Source: JBKCUA01 sp046318675 (GTDB lineage Bacteria; Pseudomonadota; Alphaproteobacteria; JAJTHO01). Taken from it: 64,000 bases of DNA. The stretch covers positions 1 to 64,000 of the forward strand of contig JBKCUA010000002.1 in the NCBI GenBank assembly GCA_046318675.1, given 5' to 3'. Positions 34,555 through 42,684 of this stretch are shown here, one piece after another. Position 1 is the stretch's first letter. Each line of letters starts with the position of its first letter. The position numbers and the translations under genes are program-made. The notes below the pieces were generated by a model, which did not search any database, was not told the DNA's origin, and saw nothing but the letters and a program-made list of their open reading frames with translations.

Positions 34555-36471
34555 ATGATGACCATTGTCCTGACTTTTCCCGACGGCGCGACCAAAACGG
34601 TGGCGCGTGATACCACGCCCGGCGCGGTGGCGGCGGCTTTGAGCAAATCCTTGGCAAAAAGTGCCGTTGCAGCCCGTGTGAACGGCGCACTGTGGGATTT
34701 GGGTCGCCCCATCAAAAGCGATGCGACGCTGGAGATTCTCACTAAAGATGCCCCGGATGCGTTAGAGGTTTTGCGCCATGATGCCGCCCACGTCATGGCC
34801 GAGGCGGTGCAGGAGCTGTTCCCCGGCACCCAAGTCACCATCGGCCCGGCTATTGAAAACGGTTTTTATTACGATTTTTACCGAGAAGAGCCGTTTACTC
34901 TTGATGACCTGCCAAAAATCGAACAGCGGATGCGGGAGATTGTCAGTCGCAATGAAGACATCGTCCGCGAGGTGTGGAGCCGTGATGAGGCCATTGCCCT
35001 GTTCCGCAGCATGGGCGAGGCATTTAAGGTGGAGATTGTCCAAGACCTTCCCGAAGATGCAGATATAACTTTGTATCGTCAGGGGAATTTTATTGATTTG
35101 TGCCGAGGTCCACATCTGCCAAATACAGCTAAGCTAGGCACGGCATTTAAATTAACCCGCTTAGCCGGAGCCTATTGGCGCGGTGATGCAACAAAGCCGC
35201 AGTTGCAGCGTATTTACGGCACTGCTTGGGCGACAGAGGAGCAGCTCAAGAATTATCTTAAAATGCTGGAAGAAGCTGAAAAACGGGACCATCGCCGTCT
35301 CGGGCGTGAGATGGGTCTTTTTCATTTTCAAGAAGAAGCCCCAGGTAGTATCTTCTGGCATCCTAAGGGTTGGAAACTGTACCAGACATTGCAACACTAT
35401 CTTCGCCGGAAAATGAGTAAGGCCGGGTATGAGGAGGTTTCTACGCCCTTGCTTCTCGATCGGACTTTTTGGGAAAAATCTGGGCACTGGGACAAGTTCG
35501 GCGCGAAAAATATGTTTTGCTGTGAAAGCGAAGCCCGTACTTTTGCGGTCAAGCCCATGAATTGCCCCGGTCATGTGCAGATTTTTAAGCAAGGGATTAA
35601 AAGTTACCGGGATTTACCGTTGCGGTTGGCGGAGTTCAACACGTTGCACCGCAATGAGCCTTCGGGATCACTGCACGGGATGTTGCGGGTGCGGGCGTTT
35701 CATCAAGATGATGCCCATATTTTTTGCCGGGAAGAACAAATCAACAGCGAAGCATTGGCGTTTTGTGAATTACTCAAGACCGTCTATAAAGATTTGGGCT
35801 TTACCGATATTCATGTGAAGTTCAGCGATCGCCCGGCCACTAGGGCTGGGGATGATGCTGATTGGGATAAGGCCGAGGCTGCCCTTAAAGAGGCCGCGCT
35901 GGCGGCGGGATTGAACTTTACTCTGAATCCAGGGGAGGGGGCTTTCTACGGGCCGAAGTTGGAGTTTGCGCTTCGCGATGCCCTTGGGCGGGACTGGCAG
36001 TGCGGTACTATCCAGTGTGATTTTGTCCTACCTAAGCGTCTGGGCGCGACCTACGTTGCCGAAGACGGTAGTAAACAGCACCCGGTGATGTTGCATCGCG
36101 CTATTGTTGGTTCATTGGAGCGGTTTTTGGGGATTCTTATAGAGCATACCGCCGGGCATTTGCCGCTATGGTTATCCCCCGTGCCGGTGGTGGTTGCTAC
36201 TATTACAGATGAGGCGAAAGCATACGCTGAAGAATTGGCCGCAGTCTTACGCGACCACGATATTGGCGTAGTGGTGGATAGCCGTAATGAGAAAATAAAT
36301 TATAAAGTGCGGGAACACTCTTTGACTAAAACCCCGTTTATTTGGGCGGTGGGTAAGAATGAGGTGGCACAGCAAACCGTGGCTGTGCGCAGGTTGGGAG
36401 CCGAAGGTCAACAGGTGTTGACTAGAGCCGAGGCGATAGCCCAGTTGCAAACAGTGACGGCTATCCCATGA
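34555..36471 (+). CDS. thrS: threonyl-tRNA synthetase
   Basis: Class II synthetase, 638 residues, full bacterial form. An N-terminal TGS domain (about 1-62) is followed by the editing domain with H-D-A-A-H-V-M-A-E-A and R-G-P-H-L-P. The catalytic core has M-N-C-P-G-H (motif 2 region, zinc cysteine included) and H-R-N-E-P-S-G, then the anticodon-binding domain with P-V-V-V-A-T-I-T-D. Two consecutive ATGs (34555, 34558) can start it. The stop overlaps glmU (ATGA), an uncommon partner. Confidence 0.98.
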   Translation: MMTIVLTFPDGATKTVARDTTPGAVAAALSKSLAKSAVAARVNGALWDLGRPIKSDATLEILTKDAPDALEVLRHDAAHVMAEAVQELFPGTQVTIGPAIENGFYYDFYREEPFTLDDLPKIEQRMREIVSRNEDIVREVWSRDEAIALFRSMGEAFKVEIVQDLPEDADITLYRQGNFIDLCRGPHLPNTAKLGTAFKLTRLAGAYWRGDATKPQLQRIYGTAWATEEQLKNYLKMLEEAEKRDHRRLGREMGLFHFQEEAPGSIFWHPKGWKLYQTLQHYLRRKMSKAGYEEVSTPLLLDRTFWEKSGHWDKFGAKNMFCCESEARTFAVKPMNCPGHVQIFKQGIKSYRDLPLRLAEFNTLHRNEPSGSLHGMLRVRAFHQDDAHIFCREEQINSEALAFCELLKTVYKDLGFTDIHVKFSDRPATRAGDDADWDKAEAALKEAALAAGLNFTLNPGEGAFYGPKLEFALRDALGRDWQCGTIQCDFVLPKRLGATYVAEDGSKQHPVMLHRAIVGSLERFLGILIEHTAGHLPLWLSPVPVVVATITDEAKAYAEELAAVLRDHDIGVVVDSRNEKINYKVREHSLTKTPFIWAVGKNEVAQQTVAVRRLGAEGQQVLTRAEAIAQLQTVTAIP

Positions 36472-37763
36472 CAACAACGGATATTATTATCTTGGCGGCA
36501 GGTAAAGGAACCCGGATGCGCTCTGCCTTGCCGAAAGTCTTACATACGCTGGCAGGGCGAACATTGCTTGATCATGTATTGTATGCGGCTGCTCAGTTAA
36601 AACCAGCCAGTATTAGCGTGGTGGTGGCTGAGGATTTCACCTATTCTTTACCGGACGGGGTGCGGCCAGTGGTGCAAAAAGAGCGTCTGGGTACCGGTCA
36701 CGCAGTACGGATGGCATTCGAAAACGCGCCGGGTAGTGGCGGTAATGTTTTGGTGCTGTATGGTGATACGCCGTTGCTAACCATGGGGACGATGCGCCAG
36801 TTATTGCAGGCATTGGATCACGGCGGGGTTGCCGCGTTGGGCTTTGAGCCTGCCGATCCGGCTCAATATGGACGCCTGCAAACCGACGGGGCGCGGCTGC
36901 TGGGGATTGTGGAGTACGCTGATGCAACAGCAGAACAACGGGCAATTCGTTTTTGTAATGCCGGGATTATGGCGTTTCGCCGGGAGGTATTGAGCACCTT
37001 GTTGCCAAAACTGTCCAACAAGAATGCTAAGGGTGAGTATTACCTGACGGATAGTGTTGGGTTGGCTGTTCAGGCTGGGTACGGGGCAACGGCGGTGCGG
37101 GCTTGCGATCCGGAGGAAGTGCTGGGGGTGAACAGCCGTCCTGAGCTGGCCATAGCCGAGGCTATTTTTCAACGGCGGATGCGGGGGCAACTGCTTGAAG
37201 CTGGGGTGACAATGCCCGCGCCAGAAACGGTATGGCTGTCCGCCGATTTGGTATGTTCTGCTGATGTTACGATTGAGCCATTTGTGGTATTAGGTAATGG
37301 CGTCGTGTTGGAGGCCGGGGCGCGAGTTCGGGCGTTTTCTCATCTGGAACAGGCCACTGTTGGTCAAAATGCCGTGGTTGGACCTTATGCACGCCTGCGG
37401 CCTGGGGCTGTCCTTGCGGCGGATGCCCATGTTGGCAATTTTGTTGAAATAAAAAACGCTACCTTAGGGGTTGGGGCAAAGGCGAATCATTTGAGCTACC
37501 TAGGCGATGCCAGCATTGGTGCCGGGGCAAATATTGGTGCGGGAACAATTACCTGCAATTACGATGGCGAGAAAAAGCATCTCACGATGATTGGGGCAAA
37601 GGCTTTTATTGGTTCGAACACCGCTTTAGTCGCTCCGGTGTCTGTTGGGGATAGTGCCACTATTGGTGCGGGCAGTATTATTACTAAGGACGTGCCCAAT
37701 GCCGCACTAGGCATTGCCCGGGCGGTGCAAAAAATTATTCCGGGATGGAAAAAGAAAGCATGA
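36468..37763 (+). CDS. glmU: bifunctional GlcN-1-P acetyltransferase / UDP-GlcNAc pyrophosphorylase
   Basis: Makes UDP-GlcNAc for peptidoglycan and lipid A, 431 residues. The N-terminal uridyltransferase has L-A-A-G-K-G-T-R-M and, further on, Y-G-D-T-P-L-L. The C-terminal half is a left-handed parallel beta helix of hexapeptide repeats with the acetyltransferase region N-Y-D-G-E-K-K-H. It overlaps thrS at the start and the ferredoxin gene at the end by ATGA, making a three-gene coupled unit. Confidence 0.97.
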   Translation: MTTTDIIILAAGKGTRMRSALPKVLHTLAGRTLLDHVLYAAAQLKPASISVVVAEDFTYSLPDGVRPVVQKERLGTGHAVRMAFENAPGSGGNVLVLYGDTPLLTMGTMRQLLQALDHGGVAALGFEPADPAQYGRLQTDGARLLGIVEYADATAEQRAIRFCNAGIMAFRREVLSTLLPKLSNKNAKGEYYLTDSVGLAVQAGYGATAVRACDPEEVLGVNSRPELAIAEAIFQRRMRGQLLEAGVTMPAPETVWLSADLVCSADVTIEPFVVLGNGVVLEAGARVRAFSHLEQATVGQNAVVGPYARLRPGAVLAADAHVGNFVEIKNATLGVGAKANHLSYLGDASIGAGANIGAGTITCNYDGEKKHLTMIGAKAFIGSNTALVAPVSVGDSATIGAGSIITKDVPNAALGIARAVQKIIPGWKKKA

Positions 37764-38038
37764 CCCCCTTGAGGCATCATGTTTTTTTCTGTCTTAATCG
37801 TCGCCCGGACGATGCCCCGCAGGGCTGCTGCGCTAGCAAAGGGGCAGAGGACTTGTTTGATTACTGTAAAGTTCAAGTGAAAGCGAAAGGCATTAAAGGT
37901 GTTCGTATCAACCGGGCAGGGTGCCTTGATCGCTGCGCTATGGGCGTCACGGTGGTGGATTACCCGGCGGGGGAGTGGTGTACAGTAAAGACGCGGGAGG
38001 ATGTGGATAGTTTGGTGGCGGGTTTGAGCAGTCTTTAG
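37760..38038 (+). CDS. thioredoxin-like [2Fe-2S] ferredoxin
   Basis: Small redox protein, 92 residues from the ATG overlapping the glmU stop (an ATG at 37745 inside glmU would add five residues). The cluster ligands fit the thioredoxin-like ferredoxin pattern: one Cys in F-F-C, another in the G-C-C pair about a dozen residues later, then C-L-D-R-C. The partner enzyme is unknown, and its coupling to thrS-glmU gives no hint of one. Confidence 0.85.
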   Translation: MTPLRHHVFFCLNRRPDDAPQGCCASKGAEDLFDYCKVQVKAKGIKGVRINRAGCLDRCAMGVTVVDYPAGEWCTVKTREDVDSLVAGLSSL

Positions 38039-38054
38039 CGTATTATAAACCCTT

Positions 38055-38186
38055 ATGGCTCATGCAAAACTAACCCTCCCGCAAAAGGTTTGTCTGGTAT
38101 GCCAGCGTCCCTTCACTTGGCGTAAAAAGTGGGCAAAGGTATGGGACGATGTAAAATATTGCTCAGAACGCTGTAGAAAAAAATAG
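38055..38186 (+). CDS. DUF2256 family small zinc-ribbon-like protein
   Basis: A 43-residue reading frame with start ATG at 38055 and TAG at 38184. The product has the DUF2256 layout: a short basic N-terminus, C-L-V-C, then W-R-K-K-W, a W-D-D-V-K-Y-C strand and C-S-E-R-C near the end. The two cysteine pairs suggest a zinc ribbon. In many bacteria this family sits next to FeS-type photolyases, as here (53 bases upstream of one), suggesting a linked but undefined role. Confidence 0.85.
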   Translation: MAHAKLTLPQKVCLVCQRPFTWRKKWAKVWDDVKYCSERCRKK

Positions 38187-38239
38187 GGAAGTCACGCCTT
38201 GATGGAAATTATTTTGTTTAATTTAGATGAGGCGGGATT

Positions 38240-39763
38240 ATGACAACGCTGCGCCTGGTGTTGGGTGATCAGCTTACTCTGTCTTTGGCTAGCCTGAGCA
38301 ACGCTGATAAAGTGCGGGATATTATTTTATTGTGCGAGGTGTGGGATGAGGCCACCTATGTCAAGCATCACCCCAAGAAAATTGCCCTCTTGTTCTCCGC
38401 CATGCGCCATTTTGCGGCTGAGTTGATCGAAGCTGGCTATACCGTGGACTATGTGCGCCTTGACGATACAGGCAACAGTGGAAATTTTACCGGAGAGGTA
38501 CAGCGGGCGATAGCCCGGCATAAAATTACCCGGATTGTCTGCACCTTTCCGGGGGAGTACCGGGTATTGCAAATGATGCAGGCGTGGGGAGAGGCCCTTG
38601 GCCTTCCCGTGCAGATTTTGTCCGATGATCGTTTTATCGCCACACCAGAGGAGTTTGCCGCTTGGGCGCAGGGTAAAAAGCAACTGCGGATGGAATTTTT
38701 TTACCGCGAAATGCGTCGTAAAACGGGCTTACTGATGAACGGCACATTGCCTGAAGGCGGCCAGTGGAACTATGATTCAGAAAATCGTAAATCGCCCGGC
38801 GGCGGGCTGCTGATCCCCTCACCTTTAGCTTTTGTACCTGATGCCATCACGCAGGAAGTCTTGAGTCTTGTTGGCAAGAAGTTCGGTGATCATTTTGGTG
38901 TGTTGGAGCCGTTTACTTTTGCGGTGACTCGCGCTGATGCCTTGTGTGTACTGGCGCATTTTATTGAGGAGCGCCTACCATTTTTTGGTGACTATCAAGA
39001 TGCCATGCTAACGGGACAGCCGTGGATGTACCATGCGCATATTGGCTTTTATCTTAATTGCGGCTTGCTGTTGCCGTTGGAATGCGCGGCGGCGGCTCAG
39101 GATGCCTATCGACATGGTCATGTCCCTCTTAATGCGGCGGAGGGTTTTATCCGCCAGATCATTGGCTGGCGGGAGTATATTCGCGGTATCTACTGGCTTA
39201 AAATGCCGATGTACAAAAACGAGAATTTTTTAGAGGCCACCCGCCCACTGCCAAAATTTTACTGGAGTGGTGAAACCGCCATGAACTGCCTCAAACAGTG
39301 TATAAAAGATACTAGGGATAACGCCTATACCCATCATATCCAACGCCTGATGGTCTTGGGAAACTTCGCGCTGCTTGCGGGTGTGCATCCCGATGCGGTG
39401 AATGAATGGTACCTCATTGTTTATGCTGATGCTTATGAATGGGTTGAATTACCTAATGTATCGGGGATGGTACTGTTTGCTGATGGGGGTTTGTTGGCGA
39501 GTAAACCTTATGCCGCCAGTGGTGCTTATATCAACAAAATGTCTGATTACTGTCAGGGATGCCAGTATAAAGTTCAGGAGAAAACGGGCGATACCGCCTG
39601 TCCTTTCAATTACCTGTATTGGGATTTTCTGATTCGTAACGCCGACAAGCTAAGCCGTAACCCGCGCTTAGCGATGGTGTACAAAACCCTCTCTAACATG
39701 ACACCGCATCACCGCGCGGCTCTTCAGGCCAGTGCTGCAATATTTATAGATAGGTACTTATAG
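38240..39763 (+). CDS. phrB: iron-sulfur bacterial (6-4) photolyase/cryptochrome
   Basis: Light-driven repair enzyme of the FeS-BCP class, 507 residues. An N-terminal alpha/beta antenna domain (about 1-130) starts L-V-L-G-D-Q-L. The helical FAD domain follows. The four cysteines that hold the [4Fe-4S] cluster in Agrobacterium PhrB are present at the same numbers here: C350, C438, C441 and C454. The active-site region T-H-H-I-Q-R-L-M (H365-H366) is intact. It likely repairs (6-4) photoproducts using FAD and probably a lumazine antenna. A DUF2256 gene precedes it. Confidence 0.95.
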   Translation: MTTLRLVLGDQLTLSLASLSNADKVRDIILLCEVWDEATYVKHHPKKIALLFSAMRHFAAELIEAGYTVDYVRLDDTGNSGNFTGEVQRAIARHKITRIVCTFPGEYRVLQMMQAWGEALGLPVQILSDDRFIATPEEFAAWAQGKKQLRMEFFYREMRRKTGLLMNGTLPEGGQWNYDSENRKSPGGGLLIPSPLAFVPDAITQEVLSLVGKKFGDHFGVLEPFTFAVTRADALCVLAHFIEERLPFFGDYQDAMLTGQPWMYHAHIGFYLNCGLLLPLECAAAAQDAYRHGHVPLNAAEGFIRQIIGWREYIRGIYWLKMPMYKNENFLEATRPLPKFYWSGETAMNCLKQCIKDTRDNAYTHHIQRLMVLGNFALLAGVHPDAVNEWYLIVYADAYEWVELPNVSGMVLFADGGLLASKPYAASGAYINKMSDYCQGCQYKVQEKTGDTACPFNYLYWDFLIRNADKLSRNPRLAMVYKTLSNMTPHHRAALQASAAIFIDRYL

Positions 39764-39794
39764 AGAGCGGTATAGTTCCCATCCACCACAGCTA

Positions 39795-40244
39795 TCACCG
39801 CACCAACGCCAAAATCGCCAACCTATACCCTGCCGCGCCCAGACCGCTGATCACCCCATCAGCACGCAGGGACACATAGGAATGGCGACGGAATTCTTCC
39901 CGTTGGTAGATATTGGAGAGGTGCACTTCGATGACTTGATGGGGGTAGGCGCGTAAGGCATCAAGAATGGCCACAGAGGTGTGGGTGTAGGCGGCGGGGT
40001 TGATGACGAGGCCACTGGTGCTGGTTGCCATCTCTTGAATGGCAGTTACGAGATCGCCTTCGCTATTGGACTGTCTGAAATCAATAGTGTAGCCGCTGTC
40101 TTTGGCGGTGTCGCTGCAAAGTTTCTTAAGGCCGTCTAATGTTAATGAGCCGTAGATGCTTGTCTCACGGGTACCGAGCAAATTAAGGTTTGGCCCGTTC
40201 AGAACCCCGATAACCCGATTGGCGGACGTGAGGGGTTTTGTCAT
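39795..40244 (-). CDS. aroQ: type II 3-dehydroquinate dehydratase
   Basis: Third step of the shikimate pathway, 149 residues from the ATG at 40244; 16 extra open codons upstream run into the rplS end. Motifs are N-G-P-N-L-N-L-L-G, the active-site loop with R and Y (G-T-R-E-T-S-I-Y-G), R-Q-S-N-S-E-G, and the proton donor histidine in A-A-Y-T-H-T-S. It assembles as a dodecamer. It follows rplS by 22 bases, an unusual partner. Confidence 0.96.
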   Translation of the reverse strand: MTKPLTSANRVIGVLNGPNLNLLGTRETSIYGSLTLDGLKKLCSDTAKDSGYTIDFRQSNSEGDLVTAIQEMATSTSGLVINPAAYTHTSVAILDALRAYPHQVIEVHLSNIYQREEFRRHSYVSLRADGVISGLGAAGYRLAILALVR

Positions 40245-40266
40245 TCCGGCTCCTAGGGAGTGGGTG

Positions 40267-40680
40267 TTAGGCTTCCGCTGCTGCGTTCGCAATTACTGGT
40301 CTGCCGTTTGCCATGCCAACGCCTGTGGTACGTTCTTTAATACGGGCTTTTTTACCACGCAGGGCGCGCATATAGTAAAGTTTTGCCCGGCGTACTTGAC
40401 CGCGGCGGACAAGTTCGACGCTATCCACGCGGGGGCTATACAAGGGGAATACCCGTTCAACGCCCTCGCCATAGGAAATTTTTCGTACGGTAAAAGTGGA
40501 CTGCAATCCGGCATTTTTACGGGCGATGCAGACGCCTTCATAGGCCTGAATCCGCTCACGCTCGCCTTCGACAATTTTTACATTGACCCGCACCGTATCG
40601 CCGGGAGCAAAATCGGGGTGTTGCCTTTTGGCGGAAAGAGCGTCGAGGTGTTCTTTTTCAAGGCGTTGTAGCAAATTCAT
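40267..40680 (-). CDS. rplS: 50S ribosomal protein L19
   Basis: L19, 137 residues from the ATG at 40680, at the subunit interface. F-A-P-G-D-T-V-R-V, E-G-V-C-I-A-R-K-N, F-P-L-Y-S-P and R-A-K-L-Y-Y-M-R are typical. The usual alphaproteobacterial order rpsP-rimM-trmD-rplS is only half kept: trmD is upstream by 22 bases, but rimM and rpsP are not in the window. Confidence 0.97.
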   Translation of the reverse strand: MNLLQRLEKEHLDALSAKRQHPDFAPGDTVRVNVKIVEGERERIQAYEGVCIARKNAGLQSTFTVRKISYGEGVERVFPLYSPRVDSVELVRRGQVRRAKLYYMRALRGKKARIKERTTGVGMANGRPVIANAAAEA

Positions 40681-40702
40681 GACCGTTATCCTAAAAAACG
40701 CG

Positions 40703-41413
40703 TTACTTGTTTTCTTGCCAGCATCGCCACAGATCGGGACGCCGAGCAAGGGTTATATCTTCGGCCTGCCGACGTCGCCAAGCAGTGATTGCCGCATGGT
40801 TTCCGCCCCGCAAAACCGCAGGAACCTCTGCCCCCCGCCAAACAGGCGGTTTGGTGTAGTGAGGGTATTCAAGCAATCCAGAGGAAAAGGATTCCTCCGT
40901 ATGGGTTGCCGGATCGCCCACCGCGCCAGGGAGAAGTCGAATCACAGCTTCACAAACGACTTGAGCGGCCACTTCGCCGCCTGCCAGAATGTAATCGCCA
41001 AGACTAACTTCCGTCATTTCATAAGCCTCTAAAACTCGTTGGTCAACCCCTTCATAGCGTCCACATAGTAAAATAATGCCCGGCTGCGTTGAAAAAGTGT
41101 TCAACATCACTTGATTGAGGGGTGCGCCCCTGGGGCTTAAATAAACCTTCGGCCATTGTTGCCGTTCGGGGTGTCGTGCTAAAACGGCATCCAGGGTGTC
41201 GGCTACTACATCGGGTTTGAGTACCATTCCTGCGCCGCCTCCGTAGGGGGTATCGTCCACGGTATGGTGTTTGTCGGTGGCGAAATCCCTAATATTATAA
41301 AGCTCTAAATCCCACAGTCCTTTTTCCCGCGCCTTTTCGGCCAAGGATGCGCCGAGGACACCGGGAAACATTTCCGGGAACAAGGTCAAAATGGCGGCAG
41401 TCCACGATGGCAT
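40703..41413 (-). CDS. trmD: tRNA (guanine37-N1)-methyltransferase
   Basis: SPOUT-class methyltransferase that makes m1G37 and prevents frameshifting, 236 residues. The trefoil knot segments L-S-P-R-G-A-P-L, L-C-G-R-Y-E-G-V-D-Q-R-V and S-L-G-D-Y-I-L-A-G-G-E are intact, and the D-P-A-T-H-T-E-E-S linker follows. It is the first gene of the reverse-strand trmD-rplS-aroQ set and diverges from dnaJ with 60 bases between starts. Confidence 0.97.
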   Translation of the reverse strand: MPSWTAAILTLFPEMFPGVLGASLAEKAREKGLWDLELYNIRDFATDKHHTVDDTPYGGGAGMVLKPDVVADTLDAVLARHPERQQWPKVYLSPRGAPLNQVMLNTFSTQPGIILLCGRYEGVDQRVLEAYEMTEVSLGDYILAGGEVAAQVVCEAVIRLLPGAVGDPATHTEESFSSGLLEYPHYTKPPVWRGAEVPAVLRGGNHAAITAWRRRQAEDITLARRPDLWRCWQENK

Positions 41414-41473
41414 CGGGACGATTTAAGGTAGGTAGTAGATTTTTACAACCATCTCTGCTATACGCCGCTTCCC

Positions 41474-42598
41474 ATGAGTACCGATTTTTATAAAACCTTA
41501 GGCGTCAATAAAAACGCCAGCGGCGATGACATTAAGAAAGCCTACCGTAAGTTGGCGATGCAATACCACCCGGATAAAAATCCCGGGGACAAAGCGGCTG
41601 AACATCAGTTTAAAGAAATAAGCCAAGCCTATGACGTGTTGAAGGATGAGCAAAAACGTGCCGCATATGATCGCTATGGTCATGCCGCCTTTACTCAAGG
41701 CGGCGGGGGACAGGCTCGAGGGCATCAGGGCTTTTCCGATATTTTTGAAGAAATTTTTGGCGACTTTATGGGTGGTATGGGTGGTGGGCAACCCCAGGCT
41801 GGTGCTGGTCGCGGTGCGGACATTCGTTATGATGTTCAGGTTTCTCTAGAAGATGCTTTTGCTGGTAAAACCACTACCATCCATTTTGGTGCCCCCATGC
41901 CTTGCGGTGATTGCCATGGCACTGGCAGTAAAGCGGGGAGCGGTGCTGTGCGGTGCTCTACCTGTAAGGGTCATGGTAGGGTGCGTGTACAACAGGGTTT
42001 TTTTACGCTGGAGCGTACCTGTACGGTGTGCAGTGGTACTGGTTCGATGATCGAGCACCCATGCCCTACCTGTCATGGCGAAGGGCGAGTCTATAAGGAA
42101 CGTACCTTAGAAGTTAATATTCCTCCCGGGGTGGAGGATGGAACCCGTATTCGTCTTGCCAAGGAAGGGGAGGCTGGGCTTCGGGGTGCATCGGCGGGAG
42201 ACTTGTATCTTTTTGTTCATGTTAATGAACATCCATTATTTCATCGGGATGGTAGTACATTGTTGTGCATGGTGCCGCTTCCGGTATGGACAGCGGCTTT
42301 GGGCGGTACCGTGGAAGTGGCCGGGATTGATGGTGCCCGTCTATCAGTGCAGGTTCCCCAAGGCACCCAATCGGGGCACCGGGTACGCTTGCGCGGTAAG
42401 GGCATGAGCATTCTTCGCCAGCAAAGCCGTGGTGATCTTTATATAGATTTCCAAGTAGAAACCCCGGTAAATCTCAATACCAGACAACGGGAAATACTTG
42501 AAGAATTTAAAGTTCTCGCCAATGGACGCAACGTCAGTCCAAAATCTGAAGGATTTTTTGATAAACTCAAAGGGGTCTGGAAAGATTTAACGGAATAG
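41474..42598 (+). CDS. dnaJ: molecular chaperone DnaJ
   Basis: Type I J-protein, 374 residues. J domain with H-P-D near residue 33, a Gly-rich linker with I-F-G-D-F, then the zinc module with all four repeats (C-G-D-C-H-G-T-G, C-S-T-C-K-G-H-G, C-T-V-C-S-G-T-G, C-P-T-C-H-G-E-G), then substrate-binding C-terminal domains. It delivers clients to DnaK. dnaK and grpE are not adjacent. The NAD-glutamate dehydrogenase follows in the same direction. Confidence 0.98.
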   Translation: MSTDFYKTLGVNKNASGDDIKKAYRKLAMQYHPDKNPGDKAAEHQFKEISQAYDVLKDEQKRAAYDRYGHAAFTQGGGGQARGHQGFSDIFEEIFGDFMGGMGGGQPQAGAGRGADIRYDVQVSLEDAFAGKTTTIHFGAPMPCGDCHGTGSKAGSGAVRCSTCKGHGRVRVQQGFFTLERTCTVCSGTGSMIEHPCPTCHGEGRVYKERTLEVNIPPGVEDGTRIRLAKEGEAGLRGASAGDLYLFVHVNEHPLFHRDGSTLLCMVPLPVWTAALGGTVEVAGIDGARLSVQVPQGTQSGHRVRLRGKGMSILRQQSRGDLYIDFQVETPVNLNTRQREILEEFKVLANGRNVSPKSEGFFDKLKGVWKDLTE

Positions 42599-42684
42599 TC
42601 AAATTGTTTGCACCAGCAATTTCTTGGATAAAAAATTATTTTGCAGTTGACAGTTGCCGTTCTTCCCCTGATTTCTGCAAAAGT

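Noticed and set aside
42604..42684. TTG start 27 codons upstream for the glutamate dehydrogenase
   Set aside because: The extra residues do not resemble the family start and a TTG without a strong ribosome site is less likely than the ATG at 42685; not excluded.
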